A stretch of 64,000 nucleotides of DNA from Pseudodesulfovibrio sp. (GTDB lineage: Bacteria > Desulfobacterota > Desulfovibrionia > Desulfovibrionales > Desulfovibrionaceae), in NCBI GenBank assembly GCA_016342345.1, contig JAEINO010000016.1:1-64000 (forward strand), written 5' to 3'. The notes beneath the pieces are model-generated. The model saw nothing but the letters and a program-made list of their open reading frames with translations. It was not told where the DNA came from and ran no database searches. The translations under genes and the position numbers were made by a program. This document shows positions 18,123 to 27,111 of the stretch, one piece after another (position 1 is the stretch's first letter; the number at the start of each line of letters is the position of its first letter).

Positions 18123-18961
18123 TAGAGTACGACCTCCTCATGACGTTGGGAATGACACTGAACGTTGACTGCCAAGGGCAGGCTCGCCAAATGACAGGGT
18201 TCCATGTTGATCTTGACACCAAGCACGGTGGTTTTTCCGCCCAATCCCATGGGACCGATGCCCAACGCATTGAGTGCCTCTTCAAGTTCCTTTTCCCTGG
18301 CTGCGATTTCAGGGTCGGAATGGGTATCTTCCAGATTCCGCATAAGCGACTTCTTGGCGAGTTTAGCTGAGTGCTCAAAGGTGCCACCTATGCCAATGCC
18401 GATAACTGTCGGCGGGCAGGGGTTGGGACCGGCCTCGGCCACTCGATTAATCACGAAATTCTTTATGCCTTCCCAACCCTGGGCCGGTGCAAGCATGGTA
18501 ACACGGCTCATGTTCTCGGCCCCGCCACCCTTGGGCATGAACACGATCTTCAATTTGTCGCCGGGAACCAGATCAAAATGGACTACTGCCGGGGTTCCGT
18601 CACCGGTATTGACCCGGGTCAGAGGATCACAAGCGGACTTGCGAAGATATCCTTCAGCGTAACCTTTACGAACACCCTCGTTGATGGCCTCACGAAGGTT
18701 TCCTCCAACAACCTTGATGTCATCGCCCACTTCAACGAAAAACACGGCAAGCCCACAGTCCTGACACAAGGGCAATTTGGTTTCCATGGCCAAATCCGCA
18801 TTTTCCAACAACTGACGCAGAACTTCCTTGGCAGAAGAGGAAGTCTCCTCTGCCATGGCCTGCTCCAATTTATTCCGAACGTCCTGGGGAAGTTCTGTAT
18901 TGGCCTTGATACACATCTTGCCCACAGCTTCCATCACGTCCATCACCTGAATCTCTTTCAT
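18122..18961 (-). CDS. Fe-S fumarate hydratase (class I), alpha subunit
   Basis: This 279-residue protein is the N-terminal catalytic domain of a two-subunit class I hydro-lyase. Cluster-ligating cysteines are visible in 'LPLCQDCGLAVFF', 'RKSACDPLTR' and 'PNPCPPTVIGIGIGG'; 'PKGGGAENMSR' is also diagnostic. With the beta subunit it forms an oxygen-sensitive fumarase. It lies downstream of frdB, so malate can be dehydrated and the fumarate reduced to succinate, or the reverse. A terminator-like hairpin separates it from frdB, and fum may have partly independent expression. Confidence 0.92.
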   Translation of the reverse strand: MKEIQVMDVMEAVGKMCIKANTELPQDVRNKLEQAMAEETSSSAKEVLRQLLENADLAMETKLPLCQDCGLAVFFVEVGDDIKVVGGNLREAINEGVRKGYAEGYLRKSACDPLTRVNTGDGTPAVVHFDLVPGDKLKIVFMPKGGGAENMSRVTMLAPAQGWEGIKNFVINRVAEAGPNPCPPTVIGIGIGGTFEHSAKLAKKSLMRNLEDTHSDPEIAAREKELEEALNALGIGPMGLGGKTTVLGVKINMEPCHLASLPLAVNVQCHSQRHEEVVL

Positions 18962-19036
18962 GGCAACTCCTTGTCACCGCAAATTTCACAGTAAAAAGTC
19001 CGCATTATGAACGGCCTATTGCATGTGATTGCATAT

Positions 19037-19072
19037 AAAAAAACGGGGAAAAGCCTGGCTGGCCTTCCCCCG
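19037..19072 (-). terminator. terminator between frdB and the fumarase genes
   Basis: On the minus strand, GGGGAAGGCC and GGC-TTTTCCCC form a stem followed by a run of seven T. It may end most frdCAB transcripts while allowing some read-through. Confidence 0.75.
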
Positions 19073-19083
19073 ACAGATTCGCA

Positions 19084-19821
19084 TTATTTCTTGAATATCT
19101 TCTTCAAGGAAGTGATACCCATCTTGCGGCGCAGAAAACCAAGCTGATTCTGCAACGGAAGATGCTTTGGACAAACGTCTTCACAGGCCAACAAGCCCAT
19201 GCAACCAAAGATGCCCATATCATTACCTATTATTTCGTAGTAGTCATTCTCGGTCCGCTGATCTCGCGGATCAATGAGAAAACGAGCCACGCGATTCAGT
19301 GCGGCCGCACCTATGAAATCCTCACGCATGCGGGCCGTGCCACATGCAGCCACACAGCAACCACATTCCACACACCGTTCAAGCTCATAGATATCCACGG
19401 CCTGCTTGTTATCCATCCGCTCTTCAATGGCAGTCGGATCAAACGTCTTGGTCGTGTGAATCCAGGACTCAGTCTTTGTATACATCTCGCGAAACCAGGA
19501 GCCGGTATCGACAGACAGATCTCCTACCAACTTGTAAACCGGCAACGGCAACAAGGTGATCTCTCCGGACAAATCCTTTGTCTTGGTGTGACAGGCCAGC
19601 CCGGGACGACCGTTGATGACCATGCCGCACGACCCGCAAATACCGGCGCGGCAACAGAAATCGAATTGCAAGGACGGGTCCTGTTCTTCACGAATACGAT
19701 TGAGCGCAATGAACAGCGTCATGGAATCGGTTTCCTCAAGGACAAACTCTTCCATATGCGGCTCAGACACCTCATCCGCAGGATTGTACCGGAATATATT
19801 GAATTTAAGCAATCTGGACAT
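19084..19821 (-). CDS. frdB: fumarate reductase iron-sulfur subunit
   Basis: This 245-residue protein has an N-terminal [2Fe-2S] plant-type ferredoxin domain (CRAGICGSCG with a later LAC) and a C-terminal helical domain with the [4Fe-4S] and [3Fe-4S] motifs 'CVECGCCVAAC' and 'CMGLLACEDVCPK'. It relays electrons between the di-haem cytochrome b subunit and the flavoprotein. It starts 3 bp after frdA, and the gene order frdC-frdA-frdB is the one known from Wolinella-type enzymes. Confidence 0.93.
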   Translation of the reverse strand: MSRLLKFNIFRYNPADEVSEPHMEEFVLEETDSMTLFIALNRIREEQDPSLQFDFCCRAGICGSCGMVINGRPGLACHTKTKDLSGEITLLPLPVYKLVGDLSVDTGSWFREMYTKTESWIHTTKTFDPTAIEERMDNKQAVDIYELERCVECGCCVAACGTARMREDFIGAAALNRVARFLIDPRDQRTENDYYEIIGNDMGIFGCMGLLACEDVCPKHLPLQNQLGFLRRKMGITSLKKIFKK

Positions 19822-19824
19822 ACT

Positions 19825-21660
19825 TTATTCCTTATTGTCGTCTGCGCTGATGATTTCGGACTTGCCGTAGCCTCTGTCGCCCGGGGGAATCTCGACAACC
19901 TCTGTAGCCGGTTCGTATTCGAGAGTCGGCAACGAGTCACTCGGAGTCTTCCAATACGCCAGAGTACGATTGAGCCAATCACGATCGTTGCGTGCGGGGA
20001 AATCCTCACGATTATGCGATCCACGGGATTCTGTACGCTGCAAGGCACCATAGGCAACCATCAGCCCCATCTTGACTTGACCTTCGAGCTTGAGAGCTGC
20101 AGCCAACTCGGGATTCACACCCTTTCCATTGGACCGAAGACCAACATTTCTGGCGCGAATCAATGTTTCCTGCAAAGTGGCAACACACTCTTCCAACCCG
20201 GCCTGGGTACGGAAGATGTTCGCTCCCTTGTTCAAGGCCACTTGCATGGCAGCACGAACCTTGTAAACATTTTCGGAACCATTGGTTCCATTCACAAGAG
20301 CATCAATGCGAGCCTGCTGCTTCTTGACCACATCACTGATCAACGAAGTCTTGAAAGTGGTTTCACATCCCTCAAGGTATTCGGCAATCTTCTTGCCGAC
20401 AATGCCACCGGCAACAACTGTCTCGGCCAGAGAATTTCCGCCCAGGCGGTTGAAACCATGCATATCCCAACAAGCGGATTCACCGGCAGAGAACAATCCC
20501 TTGAGACCATATGCTGCACCATCCCTGTTGGTCCGAACGCCGCCCATTGAATAATGATGAGTCGGACGAACTGGAATAAGCTGATGAATCGGGTTTATGC
20601 CAAGGAAGGAAGTACAGATTTCGTATACTTCACGGAGCTTGCCGGTAATATGCTCCGCACCAAGATGACGAATATCGAGCCAGAGATGTTCACCGTAAGG
20701 GCTCTTTACACCATGGCCCTCACGCATATGGTGAGTCATCCAGCGAGAAACAACGTCCCGGGAGGCCAATTCGGCCTTGTCCGGTTCGTAGTCGTTCATG
20801 AAACGTTTTTCATTGACGTCAAGAAGCGTTCCACCGTCACCACGACAGCCTTCCGTAACAAGAATATCAGTAGGGACAATGCCAGTAGGATGAAACTGGA
20901 CAGCTTCCATGTTGCCCATAGGGACCACACCAGTCTCAATGCACAGAGTATGCGCTCCGCCATCGCAAATGACCGCGTTGGTGGTGTTGGGATAAATGCG
21001 TCCGAATCCACCCGAGGCGATCATGGTGGCTTTGGACAGATAGGTGATCAATTCACCTGTACGAAGACAGCGGGCAACAACACCATAACAGACATCGCCG
21101 TCCTGGATCATTGCGATTGCCTCGGTCTTGTCATGAACTTCGACGCCGACTTCGGCGCAACGATTGTCCATAGTGCACATGACTGCGTGACCTGTGCCAT
21201 CGGAAGTATAGCAGGTACGCCATTTTGCGGTACCGCCAAAAGAACGAGCCATTATCAGGCCTTCTTTTTCTTCCTTCTCGACCTTGTCGTACTGTTTGCC
21301 GCCTTTATAATAAATGGACTTGCCCGGAACAACACGGTTCCACGGAACGCCCCAATGGGCAAGGCGACGCATCTCGATAGGGGCAGAATCCGCAAACATG
21401 CGAGCAACTTCCTGGTCGCAACCCCAGTCAGAACCTTTGACAGTGTCCGCAAAATGAACGTCAGGGCTGTCACCTTCGCCCATAACGCTGTTGCCAAGAG
21501 CAGCCTGCATGCCACCCTGAGCAGCGGAAGAATGAGAACGACGTGCCGGAACAAGGCTCAGGCATATGGCGGAGAAACCGGCGTCTGCTGCTTCAACAGC
21601 AGCACGCTCGCCCGCCAGACCCGCGCCGACAACAAGTAAATCGGTGTAGATAGTCTGCAT
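19825..21660 (-). CDS. frdA: fumarate reductase flavoprotein subunit
   Basis: This 611-residue flavoprotein has an FAD Rossmann start (LLVVGAGLAGERAAVEAADAG), the covalent-flavin histidine region 'SHSSAAQGG', the dicarboxylate-binding 'HPTG' within 'FHPTGIVPTDILVTEGCRGDGG', the 'RPTHHYSMGGVRTN' box and 'ESACWDMHGFNRLGGNSL'. It reduces fumarate or oxidises succinate. With frdB and the five-helix frdC it should form a menaquinone-linked complex at the cytoplasmic face. Which direction dominates in this organism cannot be read from sequence. Confidence 0.93.
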   Translation of the reverse strand: MQTIYTDLLVVGAGLAGERAAVEAADAGFSAICLSLVPARRSHSSAAQGGMQAALGNSVMGEGDSPDVHFADTVKGSDWGCDQEVARMFADSAPIEMRRLAHWGVPWNRVVPGKSIYYKGGKQYDKVEKEEKEGLIMARSFGGTAKWRTCYTSDGTGHAVMCTMDNRCAEVGVEVHDKTEAIAMIQDGDVCYGVVARCLRTGELITYLSKATMIASGGFGRIYPNTTNAVICDGGAHTLCIETGVVPMGNMEAVQFHPTGIVPTDILVTEGCRGDGGTLLDVNEKRFMNDYEPDKAELASRDVVSRWMTHHMREGHGVKSPYGEHLWLDIRHLGAEHITGKLREVYEICTSFLGINPIHQLIPVRPTHHYSMGGVRTNRDGAAYGLKGLFSAGESACWDMHGFNRLGGNSLAETVVAGGIVGKKIAEYLEGCETTFKTSLISDVVKKQQARIDALVNGTNGSENVYKVRAAMQVALNKGANIFRTQAGLEECVATLQETLIRARNVGLRSNGKGVNPELAAALKLEGQVKMGLMVAYGALQRTESRGSHNREDFPARNDRDWLNRTLAYWKTPSDSLPTLEYEPATEVVEIPPGDRGYGKSEIISADDNKE

Positions 21661-21673
21661 GGCAATCTCTCCG

Positions 21674-22324
21674 TTAGTTGACGCTCATGAAATAATAACG
21701 GGCCAAGGTAATCAAACCGAGAACAACGAACGCCGTGACAATCACATCCACAACTTTCTTGAACTTGGCTCGATTACAGTCCTTCACAAAACCCCACTTC
21801 ACACCAATCCGGTAAAACCCAATACCCACATGCAAATGCACCAAAGGTATGAGAATTAAAAAGAAGACAGCCCAGTACCCGCCCTGAATGCGAGCAGCTG
21901 ATTTGGCAGCGGTAATGGGCAGGTCGCTCAGGGCCACCCACATGTGAATGGAAGCCATTATCAAAATGATCATGGCCGAAACAATCTGGACAATCCACAT
22001 CCACGTATCAAGGTGATGCAACATTTTGGCATGCTGCCAGATGGTTTTCTGACCATCAAACCGAAATGGAATCTTTCGCGCACCGAGTACGAAATGCGAC
22101 AGAAAAACAAGAAAGATCAGTGGACCGCCGACCTGAACCATACCAGTTGACTCTAAAAAATGGCCGATGGCATCCATGACATCCGGGCTGATGACGACAC
22201 TGGATTCCAGAATCGCATGGCACCAAACAAACAGGATAAGGCTAAAACCAGAAAGCATCTGGAGCCAATCCATTGCGCCATCCCATTTACCGGATTTGCC
22301 AACAGGTACGTAGCTGATGGACAT
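21674..22324 (-). CDS. frdC: fumarate reductase cytochrome b subunit (di-haem type)
   Basis: This 216-residue membrane protein has five hydrophobic segments. Histidines sit in or next to the helices (WCHAILES, LSHFVLGARK, KMLHHLDTWMW, ASIHMWVAL, VHLHVGIGFYRIG), as expected for the two b haems of the Wolinella-type FrdC. It anchors FrdAB and exchanges electrons with menaquinone. The ATG at 22324 follows CGGAGG. It is the first gene of frdCAB(-fum). Confidence 0.88.
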   Translation of the reverse strand: MSISYVPVGKSGKWDGAMDWLQMLSGFSLILFVWCHAILESSVVISPDVMDAIGHFLESTGMVQVGGPLIFLVFLSHFVLGARKIPFRFDGQKTIWQHAKMLHHLDTWMWIVQIVSAMIILIMASIHMWVALSDLPITAAKSAARIQGGYWAVFFLILIPLVHLHVGIGFYRIGVKWGFVKDCNRAKFKKVVDVIVTAFVVLGLITLARYYFMSVN

Positions 22325-22378
22325 TCAATTCCTCCGTTTGGTTAAACACAGAAGTTCCCTCGAAAAACAATGTAGATT

Positions 22379-22408
22379 TTTCTATGCCCGTCAACGCTTT
22401 TTTGTCAA
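22379..22408 (-). promoter_or_regulatory. probable sigma-70 promoter of frdC
   Basis: On the minus strand, TTGACA (22403-22408) and TAGAAA (22379-22384) are separated by 18 bp, about 55 bp before the frdC ATG. Confidence 0.5.
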
Positions 22409-22678
22409 CGCCAACCAAGCATGAAGCAGAAGGAAACCCCCTGATTAACAAGGGTTATAATGTTCGTAAGCCCCTTTGATTGCACGGTCAAACAATGCTC
22501 AATCAATCAACATTCACTTTTGATTTTTTTTCAACTTATTTTCATGAAGAGATTAAAAACACGCAAAACATCTGTTTGAAACATCAAATCAGGACTCTTT
22601 CCTCTTTTGGGTTTCATTTTTATGGATGCTCAGATACGATTCGTCCTTGTTTGAATCAAAAAAAGCCCCCTGTACCTC

Positions 22679-22706
22679 TTGCTTACTTGAAATTCGGAAG
22701 TATATT
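22679..22706 (+). promoter_or_regulatory. possible sigma-70 promoter of the M16 peptidase gene
   Basis: TTGCTT and TATATT are 16 bp apart, about 70 bp before the ATG at 22778. Confidence 0.4.
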
Positions 22707-22777
22707 AATCAAATGCCCAAGGAAAACACGTTGCCCAAATCGCTATGACACATACGCGATACCGACGGAGGAATTCA

Positions 22778-25462
22778 ATGCCCCGAACAATACTATTACT
22801 GGTAGGGATGCTCATGATCCTGACCGGATGCCAATCACATATGAATAAAAAAGACACCACAAACAGAGTCGCAACACCACTACCGTCCTTTGCTGACACG
22901 GCAAAGGGTGACACGCATATCGTCAAACTCAAAAATGGCCTGACTGTGCTTATCAAGGAAGATGACCGTTTCCCACTGGTCAATGTCCGACTCTACGTTC
23001 ACGCCGGAAGTGCCTACGAAACACCTCAAATCGCTGGCATCAGCCATCTGCTTGAGCACATGGTTTTCAAGGGTACCAAAAAGCGTGGCCCCGGAGAAAC
23101 AGCCCGCGAAATCGAATCCGTAGGTGGCAGCATGAACGCAGCCACCAGTTTTGACTACACGGTTTATTATGTGGAAGTCCCGGAGGACAAGTGGACACTC
23201 GGCCTTGATGTGGTCACGGACATGGCCTTCAATCCCGCAATCGATCCAGCCGAACTGAAGAGTGAAAAAAAAGTCGTGCTTGAGGAGCTCGAACGAGGCG
23301 AAGACTCCCCCGGTAGCAAGCTCTTCAAGACCCTCCAAGGCATGGTCTGGAAAGACTCCAGCTATGAATGGCCAATCATCGGCACTCGCGAGACCGTCAC
23401 CTCCTTCACACAAAAAGACATTCGCAAATACATCGCCAATTTTTATCAGCCACAATCAATGTTGCTGGTCGTGGTTGGCAAGGTTGATCCGACTCAGGTG
23501 CTGGCAGAAGCTGAAAGGGTTCTCGGCTCACTCGAAAACACTCGGCCCGTCACCCCACCCGAACCCATTGCCATCCCAGTGACAAGCGATGGTCCCCACA
23601 TGGTCAAACTGACCGGAAAATGGAACAAGGTCTACATGGGCGCAGCCTTCCCCATTCCCCATGGATCTTCTGCCAAGAATGCCGGACTGGAGCTGCTTGC
23701 ACACCTGCTTGGCGGTGACGACACATCAACACTCTACCGCAAATTCAAATACGAAAAACAATTGGTTGACGATATCTCCGTCTCCCCGCTTTCCCTTGAG
23801 CGTGGTGGAATGCTTTATATTCACGCAATCCTCGATGTGGAAAAAGTGGATGAATTCTGGAGCGAACTCATGTCCGAGATGGCATCATTCGATCCCGCCA
23901 ATTTCACAGACCGCGAAATAGAGCGTGCGCGTTTGAATCTGGAAGACTCCCTGTTCCTGACAAAAGAAACACTGTCAGGATTGGCAGGCAAACTTGGCTA
24001 CTTCCAGTTCTTCGAGAACGGCGAACAGGCAGAAAAAAACTATCTCTTCTCCCTGAGTCAAGTGAACCGAAAGGAAATGAAAACTCTGTATGATGAGTTC
24101 ATTCGCCCCGACCAACTGTCGCTTTGCGTACTCGTCCCTGAAGAAAACGGAGTTTCCGAAGAAAATATCACCGCTATCACCAAAGCAAAATGGCCTGCAC
24201 GAAACAACACCAAAATCAAAAAGGCTGTTGCCGAAACAATCACGGACACGGAAATCGAATTACCCGGCGGAAGCAAACTCGTTCTCCTGCCAGATGACAC
24301 ATTGCCCTACACCGCCATCAGCGTCTACTGGACTGGTGGAGACGGCAACCTTGACTCAGATCAGCAGGGTCTTGCAGCACTGACCGCCAAGGCCCTTACC
24401 CGCGGCACCATGACCATGTCGGCTACCGAAATCCAGGATTTCCTGTCCGATCATGCTGCAAGCCTCGGTTCCATCGCTGGTCGGAATGTCTTTGCTCTGG
24501 AATCCAAATTTCCAACCAGATTCACGGACAAGATCCTGCCCTTAATGCGCGACACTCTGACCTCGCCAGCATTTGACCAGAAAGAGATAAATCGCGCCAA
24601 ACAGGATCAGATCGCAGGAATCAAGCAACGCGAAGACCAACCCATGGGGCTTGCTTTCCGCCACTTGTTCCCGTTCCTGTACAAGACAGGCCCATACGCC
24701 CTTCTTCATCAGGGAACGCCGGAAGACATTGAGAACTTCACCAACTCCGACATAATGCGATTCTGGGGCCGACAGTCAATGCATCCCTTTGTCATCGCCG
24801 TCTGCGGCCAGTTTGATAAAGAAGTCATTGAAACATTCGCCACAGATCTTTCCAAAACCATGACCGCTCCAGGTACTCAATATCAATTCACCGAGCCAGA
24901 ATGGAATACTGATCGGGAAACGACCTTGCATCTGGCAGATCGCAACCAGTCGCACATTCTGATGATTTTCCCCACTCCAGGCAAAATTGACTTTGATGCA
25001 TCCGCAGACCTTGACCTGCTAAAGGCTGCCCTGTCCGGTCAATCCGGCCTGCTTTTCCGCGACCTTCGAGACAAACAGGGGCTCGCCTACACAGTCACAT
25101 CCATGCTGTGGCAAAGCCGCAATACCGGATTCATCGCCCTGTACATCGGCACCAGCCCCGACAAGGTGGATCAATCCCTGGAAGGATTCAAAGCCGTTCT
25201 GGCAGACCTGACCGCAAAACCGCTTCCTGAAGATGAAATGGAACGCGCCCGCAATATTCTTGTCGGAGACTACTATCAGGAACACCAGTCTCTGTTAGCC
25301 CGTAGTCGCCAGGCAGCCAGCCTGCTGACGCAGGGTTTCGAACGGGACTTCGAGCAAAAGCTCATCGACAGAGCAAAATCCGCCACCCCCCAAGAAATCC
25401 AGGCACTCGTCAAAAAGTACATGGACCCGGACAAGGCATACATCATGAAGGTCACTCCATAA
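22778..25462 (+). CDS. M16 family zinc metallopeptidase lipoprotein
   Basis: This 894-residue protein starts at the ATG following CGGAGG. Residues 1-18 are a lipoprotein signal with the lipobox MILTGC. The inverted zinc motif HxxEH is visible as 'HLLEHMVFKGT' near residue 85, with the distal Glu in the following helix (ELKSEKKVVLEELER). A second pair of M16 domains (from about residue 490, 'IELPGGSKLVLLPDD') lacks HxxEH, as is usual for the inactive half of fused pitrilysin-like proteins. It is probably a periplasmic or envelope-anchored oligopeptidase. A terminator follows. Confidence 0.9.
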   Translation: MPRTILLLVGMLMILTGCQSHMNKKDTTNRVATPLPSFADTAKGDTHIVKLKNGLTVLIKEDDRFPLVNVRLYVHAGSAYETPQIAGISHLLEHMVFKGTKKRGPGETAREIESVGGSMNAATSFDYTVYYVEVPEDKWTLGLDVVTDMAFNPAIDPAELKSEKKVVLEELERGEDSPGSKLFKTLQGMVWKDSSYEWPIIGTRETVTSFTQKDIRKYIANFYQPQSMLLVVVGKVDPTQVLAEAERVLGSLENTRPVTPPEPIAIPVTSDGPHMVKLTGKWNKVYMGAAFPIPHGSSAKNAGLELLAHLLGGDDTSTLYRKFKYEKQLVDDISVSPLSLERGGMLYIHAILDVEKVDEFWSELMSEMASFDPANFTDREIERARLNLEDSLFLTKETLSGLAGKLGYFQFFENGEQAEKNYLFSLSQVNRKEMKTLYDEFIRPDQLSLCVLVPEENGVSEENITAITKAKWPARNNTKIKKAVAETITDTEIELPGGSKLVLLPDDTLPYTAISVYWTGGDGNLDSDQQGLAALTAKALTRGTMTMSATEIQDFLSDHAASLGSIAGRNVFALESKFPTRFTDKILPLMRDTLTSPAFDQKEINRAKQDQIAGIKQREDQPMGLAFRHLFPFLYKTGPYALLHQGTPEDIENFTNSDIMRFWGRQSMHPFVIAVCGQFDKEVIETFATDLSKTMTAPGTQYQFTEPEWNTDRETTLHLADRNQSHILMIFPTPGKIDFDASADLDLLKAALSGQSGLLFRDLRDKQGLAYTVTSMLWQSRNTGFIALYIGTSPDKVDQSLEGFKAVLADLTAKPLPEDEMERARNILVGDYYQEHQSLLARSRQAASLLTQGFERDFEQKLIDRAKSATPQEIQALVKKYMDPDKAYIMKVTP

Positions 25463-25473
25463 GTCATTCCAAC

Positions 25474-25510
25474 AAAGGGGAAGCCGACACTTCGGTTTCC
25501 CCCTTGTTTT
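25474..25510 (+). terminator. terminator after the M16 peptidase gene
   Basis: AAGGGGAAGCCGA pairs with TCGGTTTCCCCCTT (G-T pairs allowed) around CACT and is followed by GTTTT. Confidence 0.8.
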
Positions 25511-25620
25511 ATCACCTTCGTTCATTTTACACTCAACACATCATCACACTTGCCCATATGCCCCACCGTGCGTTACTAATCGGCAACGCAACGGATTTAC
25601 ACAAACCGAGGATATAACGC

Positions 25621-25956
25621 ATGGCTCTCATTTTCGGCTCGCCCAAAAAGCAGGTATCTCGCAAGGACGACGTAAAGAACGACCACCGACTGACCTTGGC
25701 CAAAGACATGTACATGGCCGGTAAGATCAAGATAATGACGACAGAGACCGTTCCGGGACGCGAGATACAGTCCGCATTTGGCCTCATCGTCTGCCGCAGT
25801 TACATCTTCGACAATTCCTTCTATGGTCTCATGGCCCAGGCCATTGACGTCAATGCCGATGCAATCATCGGCTATCGCGAATCAGTTTCCTTCCACCCCG
25901 AAGGCGACAAATACTATTCCTGCTACGGCACTGCCGTCAGAATGAAAAAGATTTAA
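25621..25956 (+). CDS. YbjQ/UPF0145-type protein
   Basis: This 111-residue protein shows the YbjQ (DUF74, 'heavy-metal-binding') pattern: 'IKIMTTETVPGREIQSAFGLIVCRS', 'AQAIDVNADAIIGYRES' and the closing 'YGTAVRM'. Family members form pentameric rings and their function is unclear. The usual N-terminal strand is preceded here by about 30 basic and polar residues. The ATG lies 7 bp after CGAGGA. It stands alone between two terminators. Confidence 0.75.
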   Translation: MALIFGSPKKQVSRKDDVKNDHRLTLAKDMYMAGKIKIMTTETVPGREIQSAFGLIVCRSYIFDNSFYGLMAQAIDVNADAIIGYRESVSFHPEGDKYYSCYGTAVRMKKI

Positions 25957-25981
25957 TAGCAGAACTCCCGCCTACTCACAA

Positions 25982-26017
25982 AAAACCCGGCTTCAGAGCA
26001 TACTGAAGCCGGGTTTC
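25982..26017 (+). terminator. bidirectional terminator between ybjQ-like gene and aroC
   Basis: A perfect 14-bp stem, AAACCCGGCTTCAG with CTGAAGCCGGGTTT, closes the loop AGCATA. A-runs and T-runs on both sides serve both convergent genes. Confidence 0.88.
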
Positions 26018-26037
26018 AAATTAAACACCAAACCGAA

Positions 26038-27102
26038 CTATTCGCGCATACCCAATCTGCGATCCACAAGCAAAAGGTCGGCAATAGTCAAAGCCATCAT
26101 GGCCTTGAGAACAGGATTAATACGCGGAATAGCACAAATATCATGCCTGCCGCCTATGGTGATGGTCGTGGCCTCACCGGTTGTCGTAATAGTGTCCTGA
26201 CTCAAAGAAATGGACGGAATAGGCTTGACGTAAACACGCGCCACAACATCCTGACCAGAGGCTATACCGCCAAGAATACCACCAGCATTATTCGAGACAA
26301 AACCATCAAAACCGATGGAGTCATTGTTCTCACTACCAAGACTACGGGCAGCCTGCACACCTGAACCGATTTCCACACCCTTCACAGCACCAACAGACAT
26401 GAGAGCATAGGCCAAACGGGCATCCAGTTTGTCAAAAACCGGTTCACCCAATCCGGCAGGCACACCTACCGCCCGAACTTCAACCACCCCCCCCAGAGTA
26501 TCACCCTGGGATTTCACTTCCCTGATGCGCTCCTCCCATTTCTCGGGAGCATCGGGATCGGAACTGAAGTATGGTCGAGCCTGCGCCCCTTCGTAATCAT
26601 GGATCTTAACGGGAATACCACCCAACTCGACTGTATAGGCATAAATGGAAATCCCCTCTGACCGAAGCAATTCCTGAGCTATGGCTCCCCCGGCCACACG
26701 TGAGACCGTCTCACGCCCGGAAGAACGACCACCACCGCGATAATCACGAAAGCCAAACTTGGCGTTAAAGGAAAAATCCGCATGCCCCGGACGAAACACA
26801 TCCTTGATCATGGAATAATCCTTGGAACGATGATCGGTGTTCTTAATATAGAAACCGATGGGTGTACCAGTGGTAATACCCTCAAAAACACCAGACTGAA
26901 GTATCACCTGATCCGCCTCATTCCGGGCAGTGGAAGCAATACCCCCCTGTCCCGGCTTGCGACCATCGAGTTCGAGCTGAATGATTTTTTCATCAAGGGG
27001 AATTCCGGCTGGGCATCCATCGATGATGCCTCCCAGGCCCGGACCATGAGATTCTCCAAAGGTGGTTAACCGAAAAAGATTGCCAAAACTGCTGCCACTC
27101 AT
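26038..27102 (-). CDS. aroC: chorismate synthase
   Basis: This 354-residue protein carries the three AroC signatures: 'GESHGPGLGGIIDGCPAG' near the N-terminus, 'FRDYRGGGRSSGRETVSRVAGGAIA' in the middle, and 'NAGGILGGIASGQDVVARVYVKPIPSI' late. It converts EPSP to chorismate with reduced FMN in the cytoplasm, the last shared step of aromatic amino acid synthesis. A shikimate kinase gene lies about 2.6 kb upstream on the same strand, but three unrelated genes lie between them. Confidence 0.95.
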   Translation of the reverse strand: MSGSSFGNLFRLTTFGESHGPGLGGIIDGCPAGIPLDEKIIQLELDGRKPGQGGIASTARNEADQVILQSGVFEGITTGTPIGFYIKNTDHRSKDYSMIKDVFRPGHADFSFNAKFGFRDYRGGGRSSGRETVSRVAGGAIAQELLRSEGISIYAYTVELGGIPVKIHDYEGAQARPYFSSDPDAPEKWEERIREVKSQGDTLGGVVEVRAVGVPAGLGEPVFDKLDARLAYALMSVGAVKGVEIGSGVQAARSLGSENNDSIGFDGFVSNNAGGILGGIASGQDVVARVYVKPIPSISLSQDTITTTGEATTITIGGRHDICAIPRINPVLKAMMALTIADLLLVDRRLGMRE

Positions 27103-27111
27103 GCTCTCTCC

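Larger units (their letters stand above)
22325..22777. other. divergent promoter region of frdC and the M16 peptidase gene
   Basis: No gene is seen in these 453 bases. It holds a likely frdC promoter (22379-22408), an imperfect inverted repeat AACCCCCTGATTAACAAGGGTT at about 22435-22456 that could bind a regulator of frd, and a possible promoter for the peptidase gene at 22679-22706. Confidence 0.5.

Noticed and set aside
19162-20550. Open frame of 462 codons opposite frdA/frdB
   Set aside because: It lies antisense to well-supported fumarate reductase genes and its translation has no family pattern; long antisense frames are common opposite biased coding sequence.
20554-21639. Open frame of 361 codons opposite frdA
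   Set aside because: Antisense to frdA; its product is compositionally odd and without motifs.
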